64,000 bases of DNA from Mycobacterium sp. URHB0044 (GTDB lineage Bacteria > Actinomycetota > Actinomycetes > Mycobacteriales > Mycobacteriaceae). A program made the position numbers and the translations under genes. Below, piece after piece: positions 43,218-51,827 of the stretch (position 1 is its first letter; every line of letters starts with the position of its first letter). The notes beneath the pieces were generated by a model. It was given only the letters and a program-made list of their open reading frames with translations, was not told where the DNA came from and did no database searches. The stretch spans positions 124,001-188,000 of the forward strand of contig NZ_JIAW01000014.1 in the NCBI RefSeq assembly GCF_000620625.1, read 5' to 3'.

Positions 43218-43678
43218 GGTCGGACTTCCCGTCTGATGACGAGCTGATTCGGCGCGCACTCGACGCGGCCGGTGCGGCGGGCCCGCGTGACGTGCCGATC
43301 GGCGCGGTGGTGTTCGGACCTGACGGTGCCGAGGTGGCCCGCGCAGCCAATGCCCGCGAGCAGTTCGGGGATCCGACCGCGCACGCCGAGATCCTCGCCA
43401 TGCGTGCTGCGGCAGCGGTTCTCGGTGACGGCTGGCGGCTCGAGGGCGCGACGTTGGCCGTGACCGTCGAACCCTGCACGATGTGCGCCGGGGCGTTGGT
43501 GATGGCCCGGGTCGCGCGGCTGGTGTTCGGCGCGTGGGAGCCGAAGACCGGTGCGGTGGGCTCGCTGTGGGACGTGGTGCGCGACCGTCGGCTCAACCAT
43601 CGGCCCGAGGTCAGGGGCGGCGTGCTGGCCGATGAGTGCGCGGCGCCGCTGGCGGAGTTCTTCGCGCGGCAGCGATGA
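43214..43678 (+). CDS. tadA: TadA tRNA adenosine deaminase (Rv3752c)
   Basis: This 154-residue cytidine-deaminase-fold enzyme has the zinc and catalytic motifs HAEILAMR (His, Glu) and PCTMCAG (two Cys). It makes inosine at the wobble position of tRNA-Arg(ACG); such a tRNA gene lies at 27124-27196 in this window. The start is GTG at 43214, overlapping the previous stop. tRNA-Ser(CGA) follows 48 bases downstream. Confidence 0.93.
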   Translation: MRSDFPSDDELIRRALDAAGAAGPRDVPIGAVVFGPDGAEVARAANAREQFGDPTAHAEILAMRAAAAVLGDGWRLEGATLAVTVEPCTMCAGALVMARVARLVFGAWEPKTGAVGSLWDVVRDRRLNHRPEVRGGVLADECAAPLAEFFARQR

Positions 43679-43725
43679 GTGCTTGCGATTAGGGCCGCGG
43701 ACCGGGCTTGGGTAAGCTGCCACGC

Positions 43726-43816
43726 GGTGGCGTGTCCGAGCGGCCTAAGGAGCACGCCTCGAAAGCGTGTGACGGGTAACCCCCGTCCGAGGGTTCAAAT
43801 CCCTCCGCCACCGCCA
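43726..43816 (+). tRNA. tRNA-Ser(CGA)
   Basis: The acceptor stem GGTGGCG pairs with CGCCACC, with discriminator G and an encoded CCA. Anticodon stem CACGC/GCGTG encloses CTCGAAA with anticodon CGA. A long variable arm with CGGGTAACCCCCG supports serine. Confidence 0.95.
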
Positions 43817-43817
43817 C

Positions 43818-43854
43818 AGCTCCCCACCCGTTAGTACTGGTGGGGAGCTTTTTT
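43818..43854 (+). terminator. Rho-independent terminator after tRNA-Ser
   Basis: An 11-bp perfect stem AGCTCCCCACC / GGTGGGGAGCT (43818-43828 and 43839-43849) with a ten-base loop is followed by a run of six T (43849-43854). It directly follows the tRNA gene. Confidence 0.92.
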
Positions 43855-43862
43855 CGCGCAGC

Positions 43863-45605
43863 TCACGCCGCCAGGCCGGCCAGGTTCGGATTCGCCTGCG
43901 GCAGAGTTGTCGGCTCCGACGGCTCGATCGTGATGGGCTCCCGCAGGGACTTCGCCGCGGGCGCGGTGCCGATCACGACGCCGTGTGCCATGCCCTGCGA
44001 GGTCGGGATGTCGATCGTCGACCCGGGTACCAGGTCGTCGCCGACGTCGGTCTTGCCGTTGAACCAGTCAGTGAGCCACGCGACGGCCAACTCCTCGACC
44101 GCCGGCGGGTTCTGCGGTTGCGGGAAACCGGCGGCGAGGTACGCGGCGAACTGAATGAGCGGGTTGCCGCCGCGCATCGAATCCATGTGCACCCCGCCCG
44201 CGAGCACGACACCGTTGAACCGGTCAGGCCGCGCCGCGGTCAGGGCTTGGTTGATGTTGCTCACCGAGTTGAACAGGTTGGTCGGCGCGCCGATCTCGCG
44301 GATCGGAATGTAGTGGCCCGTCGCCGCCTCGTACGCGGCCAGCTTGTCGAGCGCGGCAACCATGGTGCCCTGCAGCGGCACCCCGTCGAGGGCGATCACC
44401 CCCACCAGATCGTCGGCGGCGCCGTTCTTGGCGAGGAATCCCGCCGCGGCCGACACTAGGTTGCCGCCCAACGAGTGACCGGCGAGAGCGAACTGCTGGG
44501 GCAGCCGCGCCGTCGCCGGATCGAGGCCGTACCTGGTCGCGTAGCCGGCGGCCAGCGCGCTCTGTGTCAGTGCGGCGCGGTCGCCGACGAACAGGTCGGC
44601 GATCGCCGACGCCATTCCCGTTCCGCCCAGCCACGCGGAGTCGCCTGCGAAGAAGTTGGACGGCAGCGTCGGGGTGACGACGATGCTGTTGGTCCGTTCG
44701 GCGAGGTTGGCCGCGGTGTAGCTGTACTGGGGACCGAGGGCCAGCAGGCCGTGTTGCAGCAGGATCATCCGCGTCGGCGGTTCGTCTCCCTCGGGGTAGT
44801 ACCAATTGGCGGCCACCCGCTGTCCGGTGCCCAACCGGATCGTCGAGCTGCGCACCGTGACCGTGCTGTTCGGTGGCAGAACCGGCGGCCCGGTGACGAA
44901 CGCCTCGACTGCCTGCAACGTGTTGATGAGCGCTGAACCGACGTTGACGACGACGGACGCCAGGACTGATCCGACGACGTCGAACAGCGACGGTGGTGGC
45001 GGGGCGGGCGCGACGGCGGCGGTCGCCCGCAACAGGCTCGTCGATGCCATCGGCGCGGCCGCGGTGTCCCTGGCGGCCGCAGACCGGTTCACGGTGGCGG
45101 GTGCGACGGGCGCGGGTGCCGCCGACGGCGTCTTCGTCTCGGCAGCGTCGTCGGTCTCGGTGATGTTGGTGGGCGTGGAGGCAGCCGGCTTCTGCGGCGC
45201 GTGGGTTGCCGGAGTCGAGTGTTTCGAGCCGGTCGACGTCTTGTCGGGTACCGAAGTGGGTCCGTCCGACTTGGTTGGGACGTCGTCGGGATCGGCTTCG
45301 GATGCGTCTGAGTCGTCCGCCGGATCGGTTGCCGGGTTGGTCTTGTCCGGCTCGTCGGCGTCTTTACTCGGGGTCGAATTACCGCTGCTCGACCCGGCTC
45401 CGGCAGGGTACTTGTCGTTGGTCGGCGAGTCCTTCTTGTCGGTTGCCGAGTTCGGTTTGTCCGCACCGGAGTTCGTCGACGTGGATGCGCCGGTGCCCGA
45501 TGGAGAGTCCGTGTCGGCGGTTGCCACACCGGCACCCGTCACCAACGCTGCGGAAACTCCCGCGGCGACGACACCGGCACCCAACCACACCGACAACTGC
45601 TCCAT
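43863..45605 (-). CDS. Secreted alpha/beta hydrolase with long disordered N-terminal region
   Basis: This protein of about 580 residues has a hydrophobic signal segment (about 8-30), then about 150 residues rich in Asp, Ser, Thr and Pro, and a C-terminal alpha/beta hydrolase (about 255-560) with nucleophile motif GHSLGG, HGLLAL and a late histidine near AGGVHMDSM. It resembles mycobacterial exported lipase/esterase-like proteins. The disordered part may cross the envelope. ATG at 45605 (MEQLSVWLG) is preferred over 45662. Divergent from the arylsulfatase. Confidence 0.83.
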   Translation of the reverse strand: MEQLSVWLGAGVVAAGVSAALVTGAGVATADTDSPSGTGASTSTNSGADKPNSATDKKDSPTNDKYPAGAGSSSGNSTPSKDADEPDKTNPATDPADDSDASEADPDDVPTKSDGPTSVPDKTSTGSKHSTPATHAPQKPAASTPTNITETDDAAETKTPSAAPAPVAPATVNRSAAARDTAAAPMASTSLLRATAAVAPAPPPPSLFDVVGSVLASVVVNVGSALINTLQAVEAFVTGPPVLPPNSTVTVRSSTIRLGTGQRVAANWYYPEGDEPPTRMILLQHGLLALGPQYSYTAANLAERTNSIVVTPTLPSNFFAGDSAWLGGTGMASAIADLFVGDRAALTQSALAAGYATRYGLDPATARLPQQFALAGHSLGGNLVSAAAGFLAKNGAADDLVGVIALDGVPLQGTMVAALDKLAAYEAATGHYIPIREIGAPTNLFNSVSNINQALTAARPDRFNGVVLAGGVHMDSMRGGNPLIQFAAYLAAGFPQPQNPPAVEELAVAWLTDWFNGKTDVGDDLVPGSTIDIPTSQGMAHGVVIGTAPAAKSLREPITIEPSEPTTLPQANPNLAGLAA

Positions 45606-45812
45606 ACCTGACTCCCCAAGTCGTTCCGGACGTTCCCGGGTTCCGATCCTGACAGCCCGCACCGGGATTCGGAGCCGATTCCGAGCGGCCGCGTCAATAG
45701 GTACCGGGCGTGCGCAGCGTCACGGCGCCGATACGTCGGTTCGGCGGTGTTTCCCGGTGGTTCGCTCCTATTCTGAGCGCGGTCGAGAAGCGGCCACAGG
45801 AAGGCGACTGTC

Positions 45813-48179
45813 ATGGTGGATGGCCCGATTTCGCGCACGATTCTTCCCATTCCCGATGTGCCGCACGTGGGGTTGACCACCTACGACGCCAAGGATCCCG
45901 ACACCAGCTATCCACCGATTAGGGACGTACGTCCGCCGGCGACTGCCCCCAACGTGCTCGTCGTGTTGATCGACGACGTCGGCTTCGGCGCCAGCAGCGC
46001 CTTCGGTGGTCCGTGTGAGACGCCGAACTTCGAGAGGCTCGCGGCGGGCGGGTTGAAGTACACCCGGTTGCACACCACCGCGCTGTGCTCGCCGACGAGG
46101 CAGGCTCTGCTGACCGGCCGCAATCATCATTCGGTCGGCATGGGCAACATCACCGAAACTGCAACGGCGGCACCCGGATACACGTCGGTGCTGCCGAATA
46201 CCAAGGCACCGCTGCCGTTGACGTTGAAGCTCAACGGCTACTCCACCGCCCAGTTCGGCAAATGCCACGAGGTGCCGGCCTGGCAGACCAGCCCGGCGGG
46301 TCCGTTCACTGCGTGGCCGACGGGCGGCGGCGGCTTCGAGTACTTCTACGGCTTCATCGGCGGCGAGAACAACCAGTGGGACCCGGCCCTGTACGAGGGC
46401 ACCACGCCCATCGAGCCGCCGAAGACTCCGGCCGAGGGTTACCACCTCACCGAGGATTTGACCGACAAGGCGATCGGCTGGGTGCGCCAGCAGAAGGCGC
46501 TGCTGCCCGACAAGCCGTTCTTCATGTACTTCGCACCCGGTGCCACCCACGCGCCGCATCACGTGCCCAAGGAGTGGATCGACAAGTACAAGGGCAAGTT
46601 CGCGCACGGCTGGGACCGTCAGCGCGAGATCACCTTCGAACGGCAGAAGGAACTGGGCGTCATCGGCCCCGATTCGGTGTTGACGCCACGGCACGACGAG
46701 ATCCCGGCCTGGGACGACATGGACCCCGCGCTGAAGCCGGCACTGGAACGTGAGATGGAGGTCTACGCAGCCTTTTTGGAGCACACCGACCACCACGTCG
46801 GCCGCTTGCTCGATGCTCTCGAGCCGGTCATGGAAGACACGCTCGTCTACGTCATCATCGGCGACAACGGCGCGTCGGCGGAGGGCACGCTGCAGGGCGC
46901 GTTCAACGAGATGGCCAACTTCAACGGCATGGCCGCCCTCGAGACCCCCGAATTCCTCCTCTCCAAACTCGAGGACTTCGGCGGCGAAGACTCCTACGGT
47001 CACTACGCCGTGGGCTGGGCCTGGGCAATGGACACGCCGTATCAGTGGACCAAGCAGGTGGCCTCGCACTGGGGTGGCACCCGCAACGGCACCATCGTGC
47101 ACTGGCCCAAGGGAATCGACGAAAAGGGCGGCACGCGTGATCAATTCACCCATGTCATCGATGTCGCGCCCACGGTGTTGGAGGCCGCGGGCATCCCGCA
47201 ACCGGTGCTGGTCAATGGAGTGATGCAGAGCCCGTATGAGGGAACCAGTCTGCTGTACAGCTTCAACGATGCCGAAGCACCGGAGCGTCACGAGACCCAG
47301 TACTTCGAAATGTTCTGCAACAGAGGCATTTACCACAAGGGCTGGAGCGCGGTGACCAAACACCGCACGCCGTGGGAGATGAGCGGGGGCAAGTTGCCGA
47401 GCTTCGACGACGACGTCTGGGAACTCTACGACGGCAACACCGACTGGACGCAGGCCAACGACCTCTCCAAGGAGTACCCCGATAAACTGCACGAGCTGCA
47501 ACGGCTGTGGCTGATCGAGGCCGTCAAGTACAACGTCTTACCGCTCGACGACCGGCAGATCGAACGATTCAACCCGACTCTTGCCGGTCGGCCGTCGCTG
47601 ATCAAGGGCAACTCACAGCTGCTGTTCGCCGGCATGGGCCGGCTCTCGGAGAACAGCGTCGTCGACATCAAGAACAAGTCCTTCGCGGTCACGTCCGAGG
47701 TGGAGGTCCCTACGGACGGCGCCGAGGGCGTAATCATCGCTCAGGGCGGAAAATTCGGCGGCTGGAGCCTGTACGCCAAGGCGGGCAAGGCCAAGTTCTA
47801 CTACAACGTATTGGGCATCAAGTCGTTCGCCATCGAAGCCACCGAGCCGATCCCTGCCGGCACCACCCAGGTGCGCATGGAGTTCACCTACGACGGCGGT
47901 GGCATGGGCAAGGGCGGTGACGTCGCCCTCTATTGCGACGGCAAGGAAGTCGGCAAGGGCCGGGTCGATCAGACCCAGGGCTTCGTCTTCTCGGCGGACG
48001 AAACCACCGACGTCGGCAACGAGACCGGAACCAGCGTGAGCCCGGACTACACCGCCCACACCAGCAAGTTCACCGGCAAGATCAACTGGGTTCGCATCGA
48101 CCTCGGTGAGGACGCCGAGGCCGCCGAACACTACATCGAACCCGACGAACGCTTCAGGATCGCGATGGCACGGCAATAG
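45813..48179 (+). CDS. Type I arylsulfatase
   Basis: This 788-residue sulfatase has metal-binding LIDDVGFG (D54, D55) and the formylglycine motif C92-S-P-T-R followed by ALLTGR. The cysteine must be oxidised to formylglycine by a sulfatase-modifying enzyme, which is not in the window. Length and layout match the large mycobacterial AtsD-type enzymes. The C-terminal 160 residues form an extra beta-rich domain. ATG at 45813 has AGGAAGG upstream. No signal peptide is seen. Confidence 0.9.
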   Translation: MVDGPISRTILPIPDVPHVGLTTYDAKDPDTSYPPIRDVRPPATAPNVLVVLIDDVGFGASSAFGGPCETPNFERLAAGGLKYTRLHTTALCSPTRQALLTGRNHHSVGMGNITETATAAPGYTSVLPNTKAPLPLTLKLNGYSTAQFGKCHEVPAWQTSPAGPFTAWPTGGGGFEYFYGFIGGENNQWDPALYEGTTPIEPPKTPAEGYHLTEDLTDKAIGWVRQQKALLPDKPFFMYFAPGATHAPHHVPKEWIDKYKGKFAHGWDRQREITFERQKELGVIGPDSVLTPRHDEIPAWDDMDPALKPALEREMEVYAAFLEHTDHHVGRLLDALEPVMEDTLVYVIIGDNGASAEGTLQGAFNEMANFNGMAALETPEFLLSKLEDFGGEDSYGHYAVGWAWAMDTPYQWTKQVASHWGGTRNGTIVHWPKGIDEKGGTRDQFTHVIDVAPTVLEAAGIPQPVLVNGVMQSPYEGTSLLYSFNDAEAPERHETQYFEMFCNRGIYHKGWSAVTKHRTPWEMSGGKLPSFDDDVWELYDGNTDWTQANDLSKEYPDKLHELQRLWLIEAVKYNVLPLDDRQIERFNPTLAGRPSLIKGNSQLLFAGMGRLSENSVVDIKNKSFAVTSEVEVPTDGAEGVIIAQGGKFGGWSLYAKAGKAKFYYNVLGIKSFAIEATEPIPAGTTQVRMEFTYDGGGMGKGGDVALYCDGKEVGKGRVDQTQGFVFSADETTDVGNETGTSVSPDYTAHTSKFTGKINWVRIDLGEDAEAAEHYIEPDERFRIAMARQ

Positions 48180-48191
48180 GCGCCGATCCAA

Positions 48192-48674
48192 TCAGGGCGC
48201 GGACGCCGAGTCCGCGCCTGACTCCTGTCCCCACGTGGCCTTCGCCCCGGAATCCCCGATGCGGTACACCTGCACCGTCGTCGCTACGCTCGCGACGACC
48301 ACGATGGCCGCAATGAGCCACCGTGCAACGGGTTTCACTGACCGGCCGCGCACTTCCCGGACGTGGACGTACGCGATCAAGGCGGCTGCGGCCACCAAGG
48401 CGATTGAGAAGTACAGCATCGTGTCGCCCAGTTCCGTGTGGGTGTGAAGTAACGGTGACCTTCCCTCACGGTGCTCCAGCCATTCACCCGCTTCCGTCGT
48501 CAACGGCGTCAGCACTGCCGTCAGCGACGCCAGCCCGAGGACCAGCCATGCCAATCGTTGCCGTGCTGCCGGCCACAGCGCGCAGACGATCGCAAGGACC
48601 GCGGTGAGTGGAGCCAGGACAACGATGAAGTGCACGAGCAGTACGTGGGCGGGCAGGCCATTGAACGTCGACAA
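48192..48674 (-). CDS. DUF2231-like membrane protein
   Basis: This 160-residue protein has four membrane helices. It starts LPAHVLLVHFIVVLAPL, as in DUF2231, with His residues that could bind heme, and HTHTELGD in a loop. The start is TTG at 48674, supported by GAGGAG eight bases upstream. It is divergent from the response regulator gene, so it may be a target of that two-component system. Confidence 0.8.
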   Translation of the reverse strand: MSTFNGLPAHVLLVHFIVVLAPLTAVLAIVCALWPAARQRLAWLVLGLASLTAVLTPLTTEAGEWLEHREGRSPLLHTHTELGDTMLYFSIALVAAAALIAYVHVREVRGRSVKPVARWLIAAIVVVASVATTVQVYRIGDSGAKATWGQESGADSASAP

Positions 48675-48695
48675 CGTTTAACTCCTCATAGATTG

Positions 48696-48709
48696 TTCAC
48701 GGAAGTGAA
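48696..48709. promoter_or_regulatory. Short inverted repeat in the divergent gap
   Basis: TTCAC and GTGAA form a 5-bp inverted repeat with a GGAA loop, in the 102-base gap between the DUF2231 gene and the response regulator. It could be a regulator site, but 5-bp arms are common by chance. Confidence 0.3.
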
Positions 48710-48776
48710 TCCCCACCGAAGAGCGTGACATCGGATTCTTAGAGCCGTCGAAGAAGTGGCGTGGCACGCTCGTGGG

Positions 48777-49454
48777 GTGGCCGAGCAACGTCCCGCACCG
48801 ACTTTGTTGATCGTCGAAGACGACCGCGTGCTCAGTGCGATGCTCGCCGAACTGTTCACCAAGGAGGGTTACCTCGTCGACGTCGTTCACGACGGACAGC
48901 AAGGCCTGCACCGTGGCCTGACAGGCAGCTACGACGCGGCGATCATCGATCGGGGGCTGCCGGTGATGGACGGATCCGAGCTCGTCGCGGTCCTGCGGTC
49001 ACGCGGTGTCGCGACTCCGGTGTTGCTGCTCACCGCCCGCGGGTTGCTGGCGGACCGAGTCGAAGGACTCGACGCCGGCGCGCACGACTATCTGGTCAAA
49101 CCATTCGAAATACCCGAATTGCTGGCGCGGGTGCGGGCACTGCTGCGCCGCCCCGACGGCCGTTCGACGCTTCGCGTTGGTGGGCTCTGCCTGGACCGGC
49201 TGACGCGCACGGTCAGCGGTGGCACAGCGGGGGTCGACACCGTCGAGCTGTCGGAGCGCGAGGCCGCGCTGCTCGCTGTCCTGATGGGCGCCCCGCGGCA
49301 GGTCTTCACCCGCAGTCAGTTGCTCGAGGCGGTGTTCGCCGGTGTCGATTCGGTCAGCGCCGTCGATACCTACGTTCATTACCTGCGGCGCAAGCTCGGC
49401 CGAGCAGTCATCCGCACCGTGCACGGCACGGGCTACCGGCTCGGAACCGAATGA
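48777..49454 (+). CDS. OmpR-family response regulator
   Basis: A receiver domain (about residues 8-120) has the acidic pair E14-D15-D16, phosphoacceptor Asp58 (AAIIDRGLP) and the YLVKPF lysine. It is followed by an OmpR-type winged helix (about 130-225) with LSEREAALLAVLM and VDTYVHYLRRKLG. The start GTG at 48777 is preferred. The sensor kinase start overlaps its stop (ATGA). It probably controls its own gene and the divergent DUF2231 gene. Confidence 0.88.
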   Translation: MAEQRPAPTLLIVEDDRVLSAMLAELFTKEGYLVDVVHDGQQGLHRGLTGSYDAAIIDRGLPVMDGSELVAVLRSRGVATPVLLLTARGLLADRVEGLDAGAHDYLVKPFEIPELLARVRALLRRPDGRSTLRVGGLCLDRLTRTVSGGTAGVDTVELSEREAALLAVLMGAPRQVFTRSQLLEAVFAGVDSVSAVDTYVHYLRRKLGRAVIRTVHGTGYRLGTE

Positions 49455-50668
49455 GGCCCGACGACGATCTCGGCGTCGTCAACCGGGCGGGCCGCGTCGC
49501 CGCGGTGCAAGCCTCACTTGCCCTTGCCGCAGTCCTTTTGATCGTCGGGGCGGTGGTCTACTTCATCGACGCCCGCATTCGAGAGCAGCAACTCAGGACC
49601 CAATTGTCGTCGGTGGCTTCGGCCGCCGACGATGCGACGGATCCGCCGCCCGGAATGATCCTCTTGCTGCGGGACCGAACCGGGAAGGTCACGGCAAGCG
49701 CTGGCGGAGTTCCAGCGGAGTTGCTGGCACGGCCACCGGGATTCTCCGACGCGCACATCGATGGTGCCCGGTACCGCGCGGTGGTCATGGACAAGGCCGA
49801 CGGCAAGGTGGTCGTGCTTGTGGACCTCGGGCCGTACGAGGCGGGCCGAAACCGTCTGCTGCTATCGCTGGGGATCGCCGAGCTGGCGGGCATCCTGGCT
49901 TCTGTCGCCGTGGTCATTCTGCTCACCAGACGGTCGATTCGCCCGCTTGCCGACGCGTTGGCCCTTCAGCGGCGTTTCGTGGCTGACGCTTCGCACGAAC
50001 TTCGCGCCCCGCTGACGGTGCTGCACACCCGCATTCAGCTACTCTCCCGCGGTTTCGATGACGGGGATGGGCACCCGACCAAGGAACAGATCGATGCGCT
50101 CGCATCCGACACACGAGCGCTCGGTGAGGTGATCGACGACCTGCTTGCTTCGGCCGCCATGACGACGGGCAAGGCGCCGCGACATCCGATCGATCTCGCG
50201 ACCGTCGTGCAATCCGCCTGCGAGAGCATGGCTCAGCACGCCGAGGCGGGCGGGGTCGGCCTCGTCGTCGAATCGAACAGCACCGCACCAGTTGATGGTT
50301 TCGTCGTCCTGGGATCTGGTCCCGCGCTTCGCCGGGCGGTCATCTCCCTCGTCGACAACGCTCTGGCTCACGAGCATCCCGGCGGGACGATCACGGTCAC
50401 GGTCAGGCGGCAGGACGGCGACGTCGTGGTCGACGTCCGCGATGACGGCGTTGGGATCGATCCAGCCGCCCTGGGAACGTTGTTCGACCGTTTCTCACAC
50501 GGGCGAACGCATACCGCCGCAGGGGGCCGCCGCCGCTACGGCATCGGTCTGGCGCTGGTGCGAGAGATCGCGCGCGCTCATCAGGGGGACATTCGCGTCG
50601 CCCAAACGCCAGGAGGCGGTGCAACCTTCACACTCGCCATTCCCGCAGAGCGCGTGTCTGCCGGATAG
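49451..50668 (+). CDS. Sensor histidine kinase
   Basis: This 405-residue membrane kinase has two helices (about 18-40 and 137-158) flanking a small external sensor of about 95 residues. The dimerisation histidine is H182 in DASHELRAPLT, and the ATP-binding N, G1 and G2 boxes are VDNALAHE, VRDDGVGI and GRRRYGIGLALV. Its target is the response regulator with which it overlaps. The external signal is unknown. Confidence 0.9.
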   Translation: MRPDDDLGVVNRAGRVAAVQASLALAAVLLIVGAVVYFIDARIREQQLRTQLSSVASAADDATDPPPGMILLLRDRTGKVTASAGGVPAELLARPPGFSDAHIDGARYRAVVMDKADGKVVVLVDLGPYEAGRNRLLLSLGIAELAGILASVAVVILLTRRSIRPLADALALQRRFVADASHELRAPLTVLHTRIQLLSRGFDDGDGHPTKEQIDALASDTRALGEVIDDLLASAAMTTGKAPRHPIDLATVVQSACESMAQHAEAGGVGLVVESNSTAPVDGFVVLGSGPALRRAVISLVDNALAHEHPGGTITVTVRRQDGDVVVDVRDDGVGIDPAALGTLFDRFSHGRTHTAAGGRRRYGIGLALVREIARAHQGDIRVAQTPGGGATFTLAIPAERVSAG

Positions 50669-50697
50669 GCCAGGCGACAGGGGGGAGGATCGAAGGC

Positions 50698-51417
50698 ATG
50701 CTGGCCGTCGATCTCCTGACCCGGGTCGGGCTGGCCACGGTCCTCGGCATCGCGATCGGGTTCGAACGCCAATGGCGCTCGCGCATGGCGGGATTGCAGA
50801 CGATGGCGCTCGTCAGCATGGGGTCGGCACTGTTCCTGATCTTGAGCGCCTACAGCTTCGATCAGCAGGGCGACCGGCTTCGCGTCGCCGCCCAGATCGT
50901 CTCGGGCGTTGGCTTCCTCGGCGCCGGTGTGATCATGAAGCAGGGCCTGTCCGTGGTCGGTCTCAATACTGCGGCAACGCTGTGGTCGACGGCAGCCGTC
51001 GGTGCTCTCGCGGGGGCGTGGATGTGGCGGGAGGCGACGGCGGGCGCGGTCATCATCGTGACGGCGAACTGGTTCCTGCAGTTGCTTGCCGCGCGAATGG
51101 ACCGCGTGCACAACAAGGGTGGCCGCGACGCCCCGCCCGCCGACTACCTGCTCGACGTCGTGTGCGGACGGGATGTGCAAGCCGAGGTCAAGGCGGAGCT
51201 GGCGCAGAGCATGCCGCGTCAGGCGTTTCGACTGCGCGGGGTGCGCGCGCTGCCCGCCCATGCCGCCGAAAACATGGAACTGCAAGCCGATTACGCCGCC
51301 GCCGTCCGCGACGACGCCGCAGCCGAGGACGCCGTTCGCACGCTGAGCCAGCTACCCGGCGTCACGTCCGTGCGATGGAGCATCGCCGGTGAACCGGCGT
51401 CGGACTGGGGCAGGTAG
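50698..51417 (+). CDS. MgtC/SapB-family protein
   Basis: This 239-residue protein has four or five membrane helices in the N-terminal MgtC domain (about 1-140: RVGLATVLGIAIGFERQWRS, QIVSGVGFLGAGVIMK) and a C-terminal cytoplasmic ACT-like domain. MgtC proteins help survival at low magnesium and inhibit the F1Fo ATP synthase in pathogens. The start is ATG at 50698, 29 bases after the kinase gene. It may be regulated by that system. Confidence 0.87.
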   Translation: MLAVDLLTRVGLATVLGIAIGFERQWRSRMAGLQTMALVSMGSALFLILSAYSFDQQGDRLRVAAQIVSGVGFLGAGVIMKQGLSVVGLNTAATLWSTAAVGALAGAWMWREATAGAVIIVTANWFLQLLAARMDRVHNKGGRDAPPADYLLDVVCGRDVQAEVKAELAQSMPRQAFRLRGVRALPAHAAENMELQADYAAAVRDDAAAEDAVRTLSQLPGVTSVRWSIAGEPASDWGR

Positions 51418-51419
51418 CG

Positions 51420-51824
51420 ATGCAGCTACAGGATTTCTTCGAACGGGCGACGCAGGCCTTCGAAGCGTCCGGCGTGCTGTCGATGGTGCTGGGCTTCCTG
51501 TATGCGTTCGCGCTCGCCGCGGTCACCTGGAAGCGAACAGGCAACGGCGGGCGGGCATTCAAGACGCTGCGCGAGTCGCTCGGCGGGGCGATCCTGCTCG
51601 GCCTCGAGCTGCTCGTCGCCGCGGACATCGTCAAGACCGTCACGTCGACGCCGTCGCTCACCGATGCTGCCGTGCTCGGGATGATCGTCCTGATTCGCAC
51701 GGTGCTCAGCATCACGATCGAGATCGAAGTCGACGGCGTTGCGCCATGGCGCAAGGCACTGACCACCGGCCCACAGGTCCTTGCACGCGCGACCCGCGAG
51801 TCGGCACGGCCCGATCCGCAGTGA
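51420..51824 (+). CDS. DUF1622 membrane protein
   Basis: This 134-residue protein has three predicted helices (about 18-36, 55-75 and 85-105). The segment TLRESLGGAILLGLELLVAADIVKTV is typical of DUF1622. It starts two bases after the mgtC stop, so the two are one operon. Function unknown. Confidence 0.83.
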   Translation: MQLQDFFERATQAFEASGVLSMVLGFLYAFALAAVTWKRTGNGGRAFKTLRESLGGAILLGLELLVAADIVKTVTSTPSLTDAAVLGMIVLIRTVLSITIEIEVDGVAPWRKALTTGPQVLARATRESARPDPQ

Positions 51825-51827
51825 CGG

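Noticed and set aside
45768..47501. Minus-strand frame of 577 codons inside the arylsulfatase
   Set aside because: It is antisense to a full-length sulfatase with intact active site.
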